Source of the DNA: a virus
Strand: one strand, 5' to 3'
DNA: 35,240 bases
IMG/VR virus record: IMGVR_UViG_3300030104_003337
Span: 1 to 35,240 of that record
In this document: positions 5,527 through 15,512 of the stretch, one piece after another
Position numbering within the stretch: position 1 is the stretch's first letter
Layout of the letters: each line of letters starts with the position of its first letter
Position numbers and translations under genes: made by a program
The notes under the pieces: model-generated
Told to the model about the DNA's origin: nothing
Database searches by the model: none
Seen by the model: the letters and a program-made list of their open reading frames with translations, nothing else

Positions 5527-8500
5527 TTAACTTCCTTCCAATGCTGTTAATCTTGCTTCAATTGCTGTAAATCTTGTTTCGTTGTAGCTTGCAATAAAAC
5601 TTAATAATTCTGGATAGCGAATACCCATACGAGTTTTTTCTGAATAACCATCAGTTTTAACATATTTATTATCCATGTATTTATAGGCATCTTTTGCTTC
5701 TATACCTTTTTCTTCATCAGCTTCTACTGCATCTACAGATATTTCTTTTTCCCACCAAGTGTCGCTGCAAAACAAAGCATACTTAGTAGCATCTAAACTT
5801 TCTGCTTCAAAAGCTGCTTTAACTTGTTGGGCAATAATCCCAGAGTGTGTTCTGGCTTTGTCTGCCTTTTCTGTAACCTTGCTTTTCCATTTAAAAGTTT
5901 TAAACAATGTTGATAGACGCTTACCTACAGCTAGTTCAGCCGTTGTCATGGAAGCTATGTCTTGCTTTTCATTTTCATCAGAAGTTTGAATTGTCCCATT
6001 TGTTGCAAAAACATCATCAAATCTATTCCCAGATGAACCAACATCATACGCATCATCAGTTTGAGGATACAAATATGAGGCCTCTATATGAACCCTATCA
6101 TTTCCAACAGTACGCAAAGATAGCCCACCTCCTTGACTATTGATTGCCAACCTGTCACCGACTGCTGTTAGCTCCCCAATATTATCGTTATCCTCATACA
6201 GTTTAAGCAAAGTGCCATCAGATGCACCTTCCCTATTAATCGCTAGAGGGTAATCAGCCGTTGCAGTAAACCAGGATGTTCCAGAGGGAGTGAGAACAAC
6301 ACCGTTAACAGTGCTATCATTAGAAGTTTTGCCGACTAAAACTTGGCCACCTTCAGACATATCAAGTGTAAGGGCAGTAACAGGAGAACCACCATCGTTG
6401 CCTTTAAATACAATATCCGAGTCTGTAGCTGCACTATAAAAAGTTGGACTGTCTCCTGACCCTATAGTCAAATCAAGTCTAGAATGACCACCATCTTTAA
6501 ATCGCCATGCCCCACTGTCAGCATCAAAGATAATGTCATCAGTAGCATCTATTGTTAAATCGTCTGTGCTATGATCAAATACTATTGACCCTCTAGCATT
6601 GCCACCAGCATCGTCAAAATTAATCGTGCCTTTCCCACTTGTAGAAGATAAAAGTGTCATCCCAGAATTGCCATCATTCTCTAAGATTAAAGTGTCAGCA
6701 TCAGCATGTGCCGTTCCACCTGTGTCACCACCCTCAAAAAGATGCAAAAGACCATCTGGAACATTTGTACGAATACCCAGACTATCCGCACTCGCATCCC
6801 AATGAAGTTTTACAGCACTCCCTGCTGAATTATAAAAACTAATATCCCCTGTGGCATGGTCTATTCTAAATCTATCTGTGGTAGAAGAACGGTCATCGTT
6901 AGATGTCGTAATAACAAAGTCACCACCAGAGTTCCACAAGCTAGTATTTACATCTGTGGTATCATTTTCTTCTAGTCTCAATACTGCGTAATTCGTACTA
7001 GTAATTCGCACTCCATCATTGTCTGGGGTAACAACAACATCACCACCAAAAGTGGAATTACCACCCACCGTAACACCCCCTGCAATAGCAACAGTCGAAC
7101 TTGTGACAGTAGCGTGAGGGGTAATCGTAACATGAGCTACGTTAGATCCTGAAATATCATTTCCGATTGTCAGTGTATTGTCTGTATTAGCAATAAAAGA
7201 CCAATCATCCCCATCGTTATCACTTTCATCAGAAACAAGCATCAGGGTTGCAGATTCACTTTCAGCGGCAACAATTTGCATTGTGTCAGAATTTACTATT
7301 AAATCACCAGAACCATTTGGAGCAATAGCAAGACTCCCATTTGTATCTGTCGTTGTAATGTTGTTGCCAACTATGTTTATATTATCGATGTTGATCCCTG
7401 CGTTAGCTGACAAAACTCCTGTCACTGCAACAGTACCAGCAAAAGTCGCATTTGCAGAATTGCAGGTCATCACAGCCGTTGGGCTTGTTCCTGACTTAAC
7501 AACTAAATTATCACTACTGCCTGAGATTGCACCAAAAGTAGCTCCATTATCCCTAAAGATAATATCATCACCTTTAGCATCTAAATAAATATCCGTTTCC
7601 GCATCTAGTATTATGCTGCTTGTACTTGAAATGGTGGCACTTGCAGAAACAGAAATTGTATCACCATTAATTGTAATATTATCAGCAACAAGAGAACCAC
7701 CAGTAACCGCACCTGTAGCTGTCATGTTCCTTGCGCCTGTAAAATCCTTATTGGCATCAACCGTAATAACCTTACTTGCTGCAACCGTACCAGCCGTAAC
7801 ACCATCAATGGCTTCAAGATCATTTTCATTAATATCCGCAGACCCGATAATAAAACCAGTTGCCGTCACAGTAGAATTAAAAGTGGCTGCACCAGCATTT
7901 GCCCCAGAGATAGTTAGAAAAGTAGTATCCGCAGAACCATCTGTGCCTTTCAAAATTATATCACTATTATTAGCCTGGGCATCGATTGTGATGTTACCAG
8001 ATGTTGTTGTAAGAGTAACAGCTGCATCACCCACCGTGATGTTGTCAGCAGCAACAGAACTAGCAGAAGCGGAAATATAAGTATTTAGCTGGCTTGCGTT
8101 GATATACTTAGATGTACCACCATCATCAATCAAAAGCTTGTCGGTGTCGGCAATCGTAATGCTTGTGCCATCCGTAGCCCCATCCACCTGGATAGCAGCT
8201 GCACTGACCTTATCAGCCGTTGTAATTGTGTTTAAATTGCTGTCAGCAATTCCACCTGACACAGTTAAAGCTCCAGTCACATTTAAAGCAGCCCCAAATG
8301 TTGCAGCACCATCGCCATCAAATTTTAAATCATCCCGACTATCATTATAATTTCTTATTCTAAAAAGGTTTGGCTGGTCGATGCCAACTTTCCAAGTGTC
8401 CCCCCCATCCGTATCCGTAAAAGTTATATCTGGGATATTCCCTGTCGTAAGCGCAAGCTGACCTGTAACAATGTCACTGGAAGCAGTAAGCGTACCTGTA

Positions 8501-9726
8501 AGAGTAGCCCCTGTATTTGATGTTTCAAATTTAGCGTTGTTGTTATAATGAAGGATCGATGAACCACCAGAATTAAACCTGGCATTGGTTGCATTTCCAG
8601 CATTACCTATCTCTACCTCTGTGTCAGATAAAATATAAAGCTTACCAGAACCCCTTTCATCAATATAAGAATTATCACTTTCATGGTAAATTCTTAAATC
8701 ACTGCCACTTCCAATTAATATTTTAGCATTATCTGGAAATAAAATATCATCCGTTCCTGTAGGAATTGTAAAAACCGTTACATCATTATCATTTTTTACA
8801 GTAACGTCAGAAACAGCCCCTTGCCCTGTAAGAATTAAACCCTCATCACTTGTGTAGCCAATTGCAGCATTATCACCAGATGAGGTATCGCCAGTAGCTT
8901 CAATCGTAGACCCTGTAATAACTCCAGATGCAGTAAAAGTAGCTCCTGTAATAGTCCCAGATGCCGTTATATTGGTATAAGTTCCATTATTTAAAATTAC
9001 TGTATATTTTGCGCTATTTGCATTGGTCGTTAAAGGCTCTGACCCACTGCTAGTGTGGGCTGTATTAACAATAAAAATATTATTTGTTGATGTGTCTCTT
9101 ACAATATCGCGTTCTTGATAGACCGTGCTTGCAGCCCAATTCCCTCGCGTAGTGCCAATTTCTTGTGTAGCAATGGGAACACCTGTGCTGTCAAAGCTTA
9201 AAATCTTATTTGCCCTAGCCGTTGTATCTTCTTCGATTTCTGGATAAGCAGTCGAAATTGCAGAACCGGAGCTATCCAGCAAATTAGAACGGCTGAATTT
9301 AAAGGATCTGTCAACAGCTTCCTGGACCCCGTGGATCTGCATTACAACCTTATCAAGCTGTTCTTCAATCAAAGTTGCGCTAAAAGGATCGTTGTCTACT
9401 AAATCAAGTTCCTGGGTTTGGGGGATTTCACGCCTTAATATTACCTTTTCACCAGATGCCGGACGATAATCTGTGGTCGAATAATGAGCGTCACTAGACG
9501 TGCCGGTATTATATTTAAACAAAATATTCCCGCCACTCGAATTGCCTACAGAGCTATCCGCAATAATGTAATGGGAATTGAGGGTTTTAACCGTTTCAAC
9601 ACCAGCCGTAGAACGTACAATAACTTTTAAATCGGATGCAGCGAAAATCTTAAAGGTAAAGGCAAAACTGTGCGTAGAGCCATCAGCCGATAAAATAACA
9701 ACATTGGTGCTGGATGATACGGTCAT
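5527..9726 (-). CDS. Tail fibre with T7-type N-terminus and S74 chaperone C-terminus
   Basis: This 1399-aa protein is the likely receptor-binding fibre. The first ~150 residues (SFAFTFKIFAASDLKVIV, then YRPASGEKVILRR and DPFSATLIEEQLDKVVMQIH) match the T7 gp17 attachment domain that docks to the tail. The long middle is repetitive, rich in Gly, Ser, Thr, Asp and Asn, with recurring motifs like 'DNITI' and 'ATFNSTVTATG', as in trimeric beta-fibres. The end (SDENEKQDIASM, SGIIAQQVKAAF, YPELLSFIASYNETRF and a short coiled coil) is an intramolecular chaperone of the peptidase S74 type, which cuts itself off; the Ser in TSDENEK is the expected nucleophile. It overlaps the next upstream gene by four bases. 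Confidence 0.9.
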   Translation of the reverse strand: MTVSSSTNVVILSADGSTHSFAFTFKIFAASDLKVIVRSTAGVETVKTLNSHYIIADSSVGNSSGGNILFKYNTGTSSDAHYSTTDYRPASGEKVILRREIPQTQELDLVDNDPFSATLIEEQLDKVVMQIHGVQEAVDRSFKFSRSNLLDSSGSAISTAYPEIEEDTTARANKILSFDSTGVPIATQEIGTTRGNWAASTVYQERDIVRDTSTNNIFIVNTAHTSSGSEPLTTNANSAKYTVILNNGTYTNITASGTITGATFTASGVITGSTIEATGDTSSGDNAAIGYTSDEGLILTGQGAVSDVTVKNDNDVTVFTIPTGTDDILFPDNAKILIGSGSDLRIYHESDNSYIDERGSGKLYILSDTEVEIGNAGNATNARFNSGGSSILHYNNNAKFETSNTGATLTGTLTASSDIVTGQLALTTGNIPDITFTDTDGGDTWKVGIDQPNLFRIRNYNDSRDDLKFDGDGAATFGAALNVTGALTVSGGIADSNLNTITTADKVSAAAIQVDGATDGTSITIADTDKLLIDDGGTSKYINASQLNTYISASASSVAADNITVGDAAVTLTTTSGNITIDAQANNSDIILKGTDGSADTTFLTISGANAGAATFNSTVTATGFIIGSADINENDLEAIDGVTAGTVAASKVITVDANKDFTGARNMTATGAVTGGSLVADNITINGDTISVSASATISSTSSIILDAETDIYLDAKGDDIIFRDNGATFGAISGSSDNLVVKSGTSPTAVMTCNSANATFAGTVAVTGVLSANAGINIDNINIVGNNITTTDTNGSLAIAPNGSGDLIVNSDTMQIVAAESESATLMLVSDESDNDGDDWSFIANTDNTLTIGNDISGSNVAHVTITPHATVTSSTVAIAGGVTVGGNSTFGGDVVVTPDNDGVRITSTNYAVLRLEENDTTDVNTSLWNSGGDFVITTSNDDRSSTTDRFRIDHATGDISFYNSAGSAVKLHWDASADSLGIRTNVPDGLLHLFEGGDTGGTAHADADTLILENDGNSGMTLLSSTSGKGTINFDDAGGNARGSIVFDHSTDDLTIDATDDIIFDADSGAWRFKDGGHSRLDLTIGSGDSPTFYSAATDSDIVFKGNDGGSPVTALTLDMSEGGQVLVGKTSNDSTVNGVVLTPSGTSWFTATADYPLAINREGASDGTLLKLYEDNDNIGELTAVGDRLAINSQGGGLSLRTVGNDRVHIEASYLYPQTDDAYDVGSSGNRFDDVFATNGTIQTSDENEKQDIASMTTAELAVGKRLSTLFKTFKWKSKVTEKADKARTHSGIIAQQVKAAFEAESLDATKYALFCSDTWWEKEISVDAVEADEEKGIEAKDAYKYMDNKYVKTDGYSEKTRMGIRYPELLSFIASYNETRFTAIEARLTALEGS

Positions 9727-12700
9727 AAGTTATCCCTTCTGTCTTCGTAGGCGTATCTAAGGTTTTCATTGCCCTCTAGGTTTAAAAAATCATCCAAAGC
9801 TTGATCATAAAATCTTGTATTAAGCTTTTCGATAATACTAATTTTTTTAGCGGTCGTTGTGTCAGGATGATGGTATTCACGCGACTGGAACCGTCTTCCT
9901 TTAGCCGTATCATTAATAAGGGCTTCCAGTGCTTCATAGAAATAAAGGCCATGAACCTCAACGGCATTATCCTCTAGCTTTTTGCCTTTGGCTAATCGTG
10001 TATAATCTGACTGCTGCCCAGGCGATAACGTAATGCCATTAACCTCTTTTTTATTACTTAATGGATAATTGTCCGTACCTGAGAGACTAGTTAAAATTAA
10101 CAGTTCTTTTTCTACAGCATCTAAATCCTTAGACGATTTAAGATTTAATCCAGTCCAAAAGTTCCAGTGGGCTTTTTTCGGTGATGATGAAAATGAATAC
10201 CCATCTTCCCCCACAACATTTCCCAGGGGATCAAATTGCTCTACTAACCCTTCTGTATCCTTAAAGGAAGTACGTTTTAATAACATACTATTGGCCCAAT
10301 TAGACCAGTCAGACCAGACATCATCGTTAAGTTCAGACGGCATTCCTAACATATTATAATTAACTTCTCCGTTAGCTAAACGGTAATCATTTATATTTTT
10401 TAGGGTAATAAGGGTTTTATCGTCACGGGCTGTTAGCTTTCTCGGATCTCGCCCTCTTTCAATAGCTCCGGTCAAAGAGCTGTAAACAAAGGGAACATTT
10501 TCAGCAATGGTTCTTCCCAGCATTTTGTTAGTAAATTCCAAAACATTTTGCAAGCCTACCCCATCTTCCTCGTTCTCCAAGGCTGTCTCCATAGCTGTAA
10601 AAAAATTATCGACACTTTGAAGAGTAGGTAATTCTCTGTAATATTGAAGCGTTGCATAAATAGACCCCCAACCAAGTTCCATAAATGTCTGCATGTCATC
10701 TTTATTAGTCATTTTTGATTGCAGCATTGTTTCGGCAGCCGTTCCATAAATCGCCAGTAAGGATGCCATAGGCCCAAAGCCTTGGATTGATACATACTCT
10801 ATCGGCCCATTAGGAACACCAAAATCATCGAACAAAGGCATGTCTTTAGGAAACCCATCCCCTTTAAAAGCAAAACTAAAAGGCTGTTTTTTCTGCGCAT
10901 AGAAAGCATCTCTAGCATTTTTATTTCTAGGAGCAGGGCCAATAAAACGACCTTCCTCTACCATTTCATATACGTGATACGCTACCATACCCCCAAATGC
11001 CATTTTACCCATTGCTGCTTGATGTTCTGCGGGTCCAGATTTGCCTAGCAACGCATCGCGTGTTTTAGGCCGTAACATATTTAAAATTGGAATAAATTCT
11101 GTGGTATTAAGAATGTCGTTGGTGGGTGCTGTGGAAAACGCTACTAGAAAACGTCCAACTAAAGTCTTTTGGAATTTCTGAACGGTTTTACCATAATCCC
11201 CTAACTCAGTCGTTAAGGTAACGTAGGCTGCTTCCGTATCAAGTTTCTCATCGATAGACCTGGGGTCTAAATAAACCATTAATCCGGCATCAACAGCATC
11301 ATCATAATCTTGATCACTTAATTTACCATCTATCTCATAGCTTCTTTGCCTTAGAAACTGTCTGTACCTTCTATGAGCTTGAACCCCCAATTCGCCCCTG
11401 GCAGCCAATGTTTTAAAGAACTCATCTCCAGCTAGTAATAAGCGAAATGGAATACCCATAGCCTTTGAAACAAAATCAACAGATTTACCCGCAATAGTTT
11501 GTTTAACCGTTGTCTGCTGCATAGACGCTGTTAGATCAAGCTTTGATCCTCTTGCCGGTAAGTTTGTCACAGCAGCTATTCTTCCAGCTTCCAGGGCATC
11601 TCTAAAAGCCCCCTTCCATGCGCCCAGCCTGTATACAAAATCCATTGTGGATACATTGTCCATAGACTTGGCAAATTTTGCGTTAGGGGCCACAGTTCTT
11701 AATATATCGCCATAAATACCAGCAAGCATTTCAGCTGGAAGCTTGCCTAGCATAAAGGTAGCATTTCCAATAACATTCTTAAATTGCGTTGCTGGCGCAC
11801 TTAATATGCTTGCCATAAACGCTTTATGAACTTCATCTTTTGCCTTTATATGCCAGGCCTTCTCTGCAAAGGTATTAACCGTTTGTAAGATGTCTGACGG
11901 ATCACCACCATGTTTGGTAATAAGGTCTTTTGCTTTGACTAGTCTTTCCGCTAATTCTTCAACAACGCCAGTATTTAAATCTTCACGCTGTGCCTGGTTA
12001 AGCACAGCCTTAACAGCTTGATCAGACATTTGCTCATCAATAGTCTGCCCTACCCTGAGATTATACGACTGCAATGCCCTTGCTGCTTCTGTTTGCGCCC
12101 CTTTCATTTGGGCTTGTATCGCAGAGTGAATAGATAATTGTCTTCTAAACTGCAACTTCATTAAGTCTGTCGCTACACTAGGATTTCCTATGGCTGCTGC
12201 TAATTTAGTCAGTTTTTTTGCGCTATGAATTAAAAGCTGTCTACCGGCAACAAGCTGGGCAGAGCCGAAAGTCTCACCTTTTTTCCTTTTAATAATAGAT
12301 CGCGTTAACCCCACCTCATCTTTCAGTAATTCAATAGCCTTTTCCATTGTTTCCTGGTTTGTAACCGTACCACCGGTAAAACCAGCCATGTCGGCTTCTA
12401 ACATCTTAGACATAGCCTGGATAGTTTGGGTTAGGTCTTCCCCTGTTTCTATCCGCTCAAAATTAAAGTCATCAACTTTCTTTACATCGTTTTTTAAATA
12501 ATTAAGGAGTTGCGCTGCTTTGTTAGGGGAAGCTGCACCCATTTCAGTTTGAAACCCGCCCTTTTCAGCTGTGACTGCTTTTCCCGCTGCATCAATGATT
12601 TCTGTAGCTTTATCAGGATTATTAGCCTCATCTAATATATCCAGTGCTTCAGCTGCTATTCTATCCTGAACGTCTGGTAATCCTTGAAACCCACGATTTT

Positions 12701-13106
12701 TAAATGCATCAAAACCCTCTTGGGTTAATACCCCTCGCTCAAGAAGCTTGTTTGCTACTTCTTCCTGGGTTTGCTTATAAGAAAAATTACCACGATCAGG
12801 AATGATATTGGTTTCTTGACCAGTAGGAACATTACTAGGCTGCTGTGAAAGAACGCCTGGAGCCACAAGGTTGTCATCACCATAAGCTTGACCACCATCA
12901 AAAGGTTTAAATACCCTTGAAGGTTCCCGCACGGGGCCAGGTGGGGAAAGCAATGTTTTAAGAAGTTTAACGCTGCTGCCAACATTCATGGCAAGCTCCA
13001 AAGGGTTACCGGCCACTTCTCTTGGTGGGCCAGCTACGTCCATGCTTTGGGTAATCGTATTCGTTTCCGCAATTTTCTGCGGATCAATCCTAGGATCTAT
13101 TGCCAT
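9723..13106 (-). CDS. Large internal virion protein (DNA ejection, T7 gp16-like position)
   Basis: The 1127-aa protein lies between the fibre gene and two other large virion genes, the place of T7 gp15/gp16 ejection proteins. It is mostly helical, with motifs seen in large internal proteins of marine podoviruses such as PFRLLLAGDEFFKTLAARGE and RPKTRDALLGKSG. Moderately hydrophobic stretches near residues 430-470 and 705-720 might help it enter the envelope. No lysozyme or transglycosylase motif is evident. The ATG at 13106 is four bases from the previous stop. Role is inferred from size, position and composition. Confidence 0.65.
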   Translation of the reverse strand: MAIDPRIDPQKIAETNTITQSMDVAGPPREVAGNPLELAMNVGSSVKLLKTLLSPPGPVREPSRVFKPFDGGQAYGDDNLVAPGVLSQQPSNVPTGQETNIIPDRGNFSYKQTQEEVANKLLERGVLTQEGFDAFKNRGFQGLPDVQDRIAAEALDILDEANNPDKATEIIDAAGKAVTAEKGGFQTEMGAASPNKAAQLLNYLKNDVKKVDDFNFERIETGEDLTQTIQAMSKMLEADMAGFTGGTVTNQETMEKAIELLKDEVGLTRSIIKRKKGETFGSAQLVAGRQLLIHSAKKLTKLAAAIGNPSVATDLMKLQFRRQLSIHSAIQAQMKGAQTEAARALQSYNLRVGQTIDEQMSDQAVKAVLNQAQREDLNTGVVEELAERLVKAKDLITKHGGDPSDILQTVNTFAEKAWHIKAKDEVHKAFMASILSAPATQFKNVIGNATFMLGKLPAEMLAGIYGDILRTVAPNAKFAKSMDNVSTMDFVYRLGAWKGAFRDALEAGRIAAVTNLPARGSKLDLTASMQQTTVKQTIAGKSVDFVSKAMGIPFRLLLAGDEFFKTLAARGELGVQAHRRYRQFLRQRSYEIDGKLSDQDYDDAVDAGLMVYLDPRSIDEKLDTEAAYVTLTTELGDYGKTVQKFQKTLVGRFLVAFSTAPTNDILNTTEFIPILNMLRPKTRDALLGKSGPAEHQAAMGKMAFGGMVAYHVYEMVEEGRFIGPAPRNKNARDAFYAQKKQPFSFAFKGDGFPKDMPLFDDFGVPNGPIEYVSIQGFGPMASLLAIYGTAAETMLQSKMTNKDDMQTFMELGWGSIYATLQYYRELPTLQSVDNFFTAMETALENEEDGVGLQNVLEFTNKMLGRTIAENVPFVYSSLTGAIERGRDPRKLTARDDKTLITLKNINDYRLANGEVNYNMLGMPSELNDDVWSDWSNWANSMLLKRTSFKDTEGLVEQFDPLGNVVGEDGYSFSSSPKKAHWNFWTGLNLKSSKDLDAVEKELLILTSLSGTDNYPLSNKKEVNGITLSPGQQSDYTRLAKGKKLEDNAVEVHGLYFYEALEALINDTAKGRRFQSREYHHPDTTTAKKISIIEKLNTRFYDQALDDFLNLEGNENLRYAYEDRRDNL

Positions 13107-13109
13107 GAT

Positions 13110-15503
13110 TTATTGCCTTGTTTCTTTACCTGATAATGCTAAAGATGCACCCCCAGCCGTTGCAACTGCCGGTGTGAATAAGGATTGCCCTTTTGAAACT
13201 GCTTCTTTGAGTTTAGGCGTTAATATAATAGTAAAACTAACTTTATCTTTAAGAATTACTTTAGGCAAACGCCCTATGCTATCAGTTATTGGCAAAGACC
13301 CAATTGCATTTTTATCCATTTTATTAATTATTTTCTTTATTCTTGCAGGGATAATTTCATCATAAAATTTTACATTACCTTCTGCGCCATATCTATCTTT
13401 CTGAATATGACCAGGACTAAATGATATGTAATCGTACCCTTCTTCATTAGCTATAGCTAACAATCGTTTAATAGTTAAATCTGTCCATTGGCTTGTACTT
13501 GTTACAAATGGTGCTTTTTGAGGTTTACCATCATTCTGTGTAATAAATTGAGCAGTTTCTCTAAGGTAGTTAGCAGCCATATTCGCTTCATCTAGCTCTT
13601 TTCCTTTAAGGTCTTCCCCAGTTTTTTCTACTTTTTCTTTATATTTATCAAGCAATGCTTGGGCTTCTTTTCTTTTTGCAGAAATTTCTTTTAATTCTTC
13701 TTCTGATTTACTAAAACCGCTTTTTCTGCCAGTTTGCGCCCAATCTGATTGTATTTCCTCAACATAAAGAATTTTACCACCATCTACAGCTTTTCGGTCT
13801 GTGGTTCTTATATGTGCTATTATATCTTCTTCTGGAAAATGATCGCTTTGAAAAACTGCATTTTCTAATGCCGGACTTCTATTTTCATCTGATAACGATA
13901 ATGTAAACTCACGATAATTTTCACCACCAGGAATAGTATAACCTTTAAATAAAGTTGCTTCGTAGTCAGGGGCAATCAAATCGTTTTCCATAGCGTGTTG
14001 CTGTACCTGTATTTTTGCTTCATTAAGATTGAAAACATAATCATCTTCATTGATAGCATTTTTATTATTTGTAGCATCAGCTCTACTTGCAAAAAATAAC
14101 CACCCAATACTATCATTACCTGTTAAAACTAGACCAGTATTTGAATCTTCCAATATTCTTATTGGATCACTGTAATATTCATTTAAAGCCTCTTGTTCTA
14201 GTGTTGATCCTTTTGGTCTAGGATCAGTATCATCTTTTAGTTCATCAGCTCTATTTGCAATATATTCTGGCCCAAAAGCTTCTTCCGGTGTCATTGTTGC
14301 TTTTAATTTGTCTGGTATAACCCCTTTGTCTATTGCAAGATCATCAAGACGTATATCATCAGTATTCCAATTTAAATATAATTCACTTTCGTCACGATCT
14401 CTAACGTGTTCTCTTATTTCAATTTTATTTAAATCAAGATGTTCAACAATTTCCTGTTTTGTAACATTATCCTTTTTTAATACCTCATCCAGACCCGTCC
14501 ATTCAATTTCATCCTTTTTAACGCCGGCATTAATTAACATATTTTTAAATTGTTCTCCCATACCCTTTTCCTGGGTAAGCTTTAAAGCTTCATCCTGTGC
14601 CTTAGAGAAAAAACCTAAATAATCCAGACCTGCTTTTATCAATGGCTTAATTCCTGCTGCATCCGCTTCTTCCTGTGTGGCTGCCGCCCCAAATCCACCA
14701 GCAATAGTAGCTTTTCCTAGAGTTGATGCAAGAATTTTAGCAGCTGCTAAAAAGGATGCGTAAATCACTCCACCAGCACCAATCGTATCTGTGGCAACGC
14801 CTTTTAATCCAGCCTTTAATCTTTCAAAAGCAGATACATCGTCAGGGTCTTCTAGCTTTGCATTGAGAAAAGCTACCCATTCGTTTTCAACGCCTAGTTC
14901 CTGGGCTAGAGTAGCAATATTGCCAATCTCAGGAGTGACTGACATATCGGCCCCAGTTCCCTTCATCAACCCCTTTACAAGATTTGAGCCTTTGGCCGGA
15001 GTTATTGAGGCAGCAACAATATACATTGTTAAATCTCGACCTACCTGACCCAACTCTGTTCCCGGTTCTACACTTTTTAAGGCATTGTCAAAGTCATTAG
15101 AAGTTAGACCCAAAACAGGCATAATCATGTCAACAACATCAACATTATCAAAAGACATGCCATACAGTTCTTGATACTTTTGCTGAAGCATTGCATTGCC
15201 TATTGGATCTAAAACAGACCCCACAACACTGGTTAAATCTTTAAAGGCATTTAAGCCACTTTCAACACCCTTGATAGTTCCGCTTGCGATAGCCTTCCCA
15301 TATTCAGGCCCAGCTGGTGTTTTGTTTATTTCTTCACCGGACTGGATCAATGCTTGACCTTGAGTGTTAACGCCTGGAGAAAACCTGGATAATGTTGAGA
15401 AAACACTTTCCATAAGACTTGTTTGTTCGACACGCTCATCCGTATCCAAATCATCTAATTTTTCTAAATTAGTTAATACATAATTTTCTAATAGTGGGTC
15501 CAC
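13110..15503 (-). CDS. Internal virion protein with polyvalent-type 'EIQSDW' domain
   Basis: This 797-aa protein has two parts. The N-terminal ~300 residues are helical with Gly/Ala-rich segments (GGVIYASFLAAAKILAST), as in ejection proteins. The C-terminal ~260 residues carry a recognisable phage domain: EEDIIAHIRTTDRKAVDGGK, ILYVEEIQSDWAQTGRKSG, QWTDLTIKRLLAIANEEGYD and FYDEIIPARIKKI. This 'EIQSDW' module occurs in large phage and polyvalent proteins thought to be injected with DNA; its activity is unknown to me. Neighbours are other virion genes, so it is probably packaged and delivered to the host. Confidence 0.65.
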   Translation of the reverse strand: MDPLLENYVLTNLEKLDDLDTDERVEQTSLMESVFSTLSRFSPGVNTQGQALIQSGEEINKTPAGPEYGKAIASGTIKGVESGLNAFKDLTSVVGSVLDPIGNAMLQQKYQELYGMSFDNVDVVDMIMPVLGLTSNDFDNALKSVEPGTELGQVGRDLTMYIVAASITPAKGSNLVKGLMKGTGADMSVTPEIGNIATLAQELGVENEWVAFLNAKLEDPDDVSAFERLKAGLKGVATDTIGAGGVIYASFLAAAKILASTLGKATIAGGFGAAATQEEADAAGIKPLIKAGLDYLGFFSKAQDEALKLTQEKGMGEQFKNMLINAGVKKDEIEWTGLDEVLKKDNVTKQEIVEHLDLNKIEIREHVRDRDESELYLNWNTDDIRLDDLAIDKGVIPDKLKATMTPEEAFGPEYIANRADELKDDTDPRPKGSTLEQEALNEYYSDPIRILEDSNTGLVLTGNDSIGWLFFASRADATNNKNAINEDDYVFNLNEAKIQVQQHAMENDLIAPDYEATLFKGYTIPGGENYREFTLSLSDENRSPALENAVFQSDHFPEEDIIAHIRTTDRKAVDGGKILYVEEIQSDWAQTGRKSGFSKSEEELKEISAKRKEAQALLDKYKEKVEKTGEDLKGKELDEANMAANYLRETAQFITQNDGKPQKAPFVTSTSQWTDLTIKRLLAIANEEGYDYISFSPGHIQKDRYGAEGNVKFYDEIIPARIKKIINKMDKNAIGSLPITDSIGRLPKVILKDKVSFTIILTPKLKEAVSKGQSLFTPAVATAGGASLALSGKETRQ

Positions 15504-15512
15504 GGTATTTCC

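Noticed and set aside
7178-8350. Long + strand frames antisense to the tail fibre
   Set aside because: They are rich in Val/Ala/Ser/Thr as a mirror of the repetitive Asn/Thr/Gly codons of the fibre, have no ribosome sites and no family likeness.
5527-9726. Diversity-generating retroelement acting on the tail fibre
   Set aside because: No reverse transcriptase gene and no template/variable repeat pair was seen; the fibre repeats look structural.
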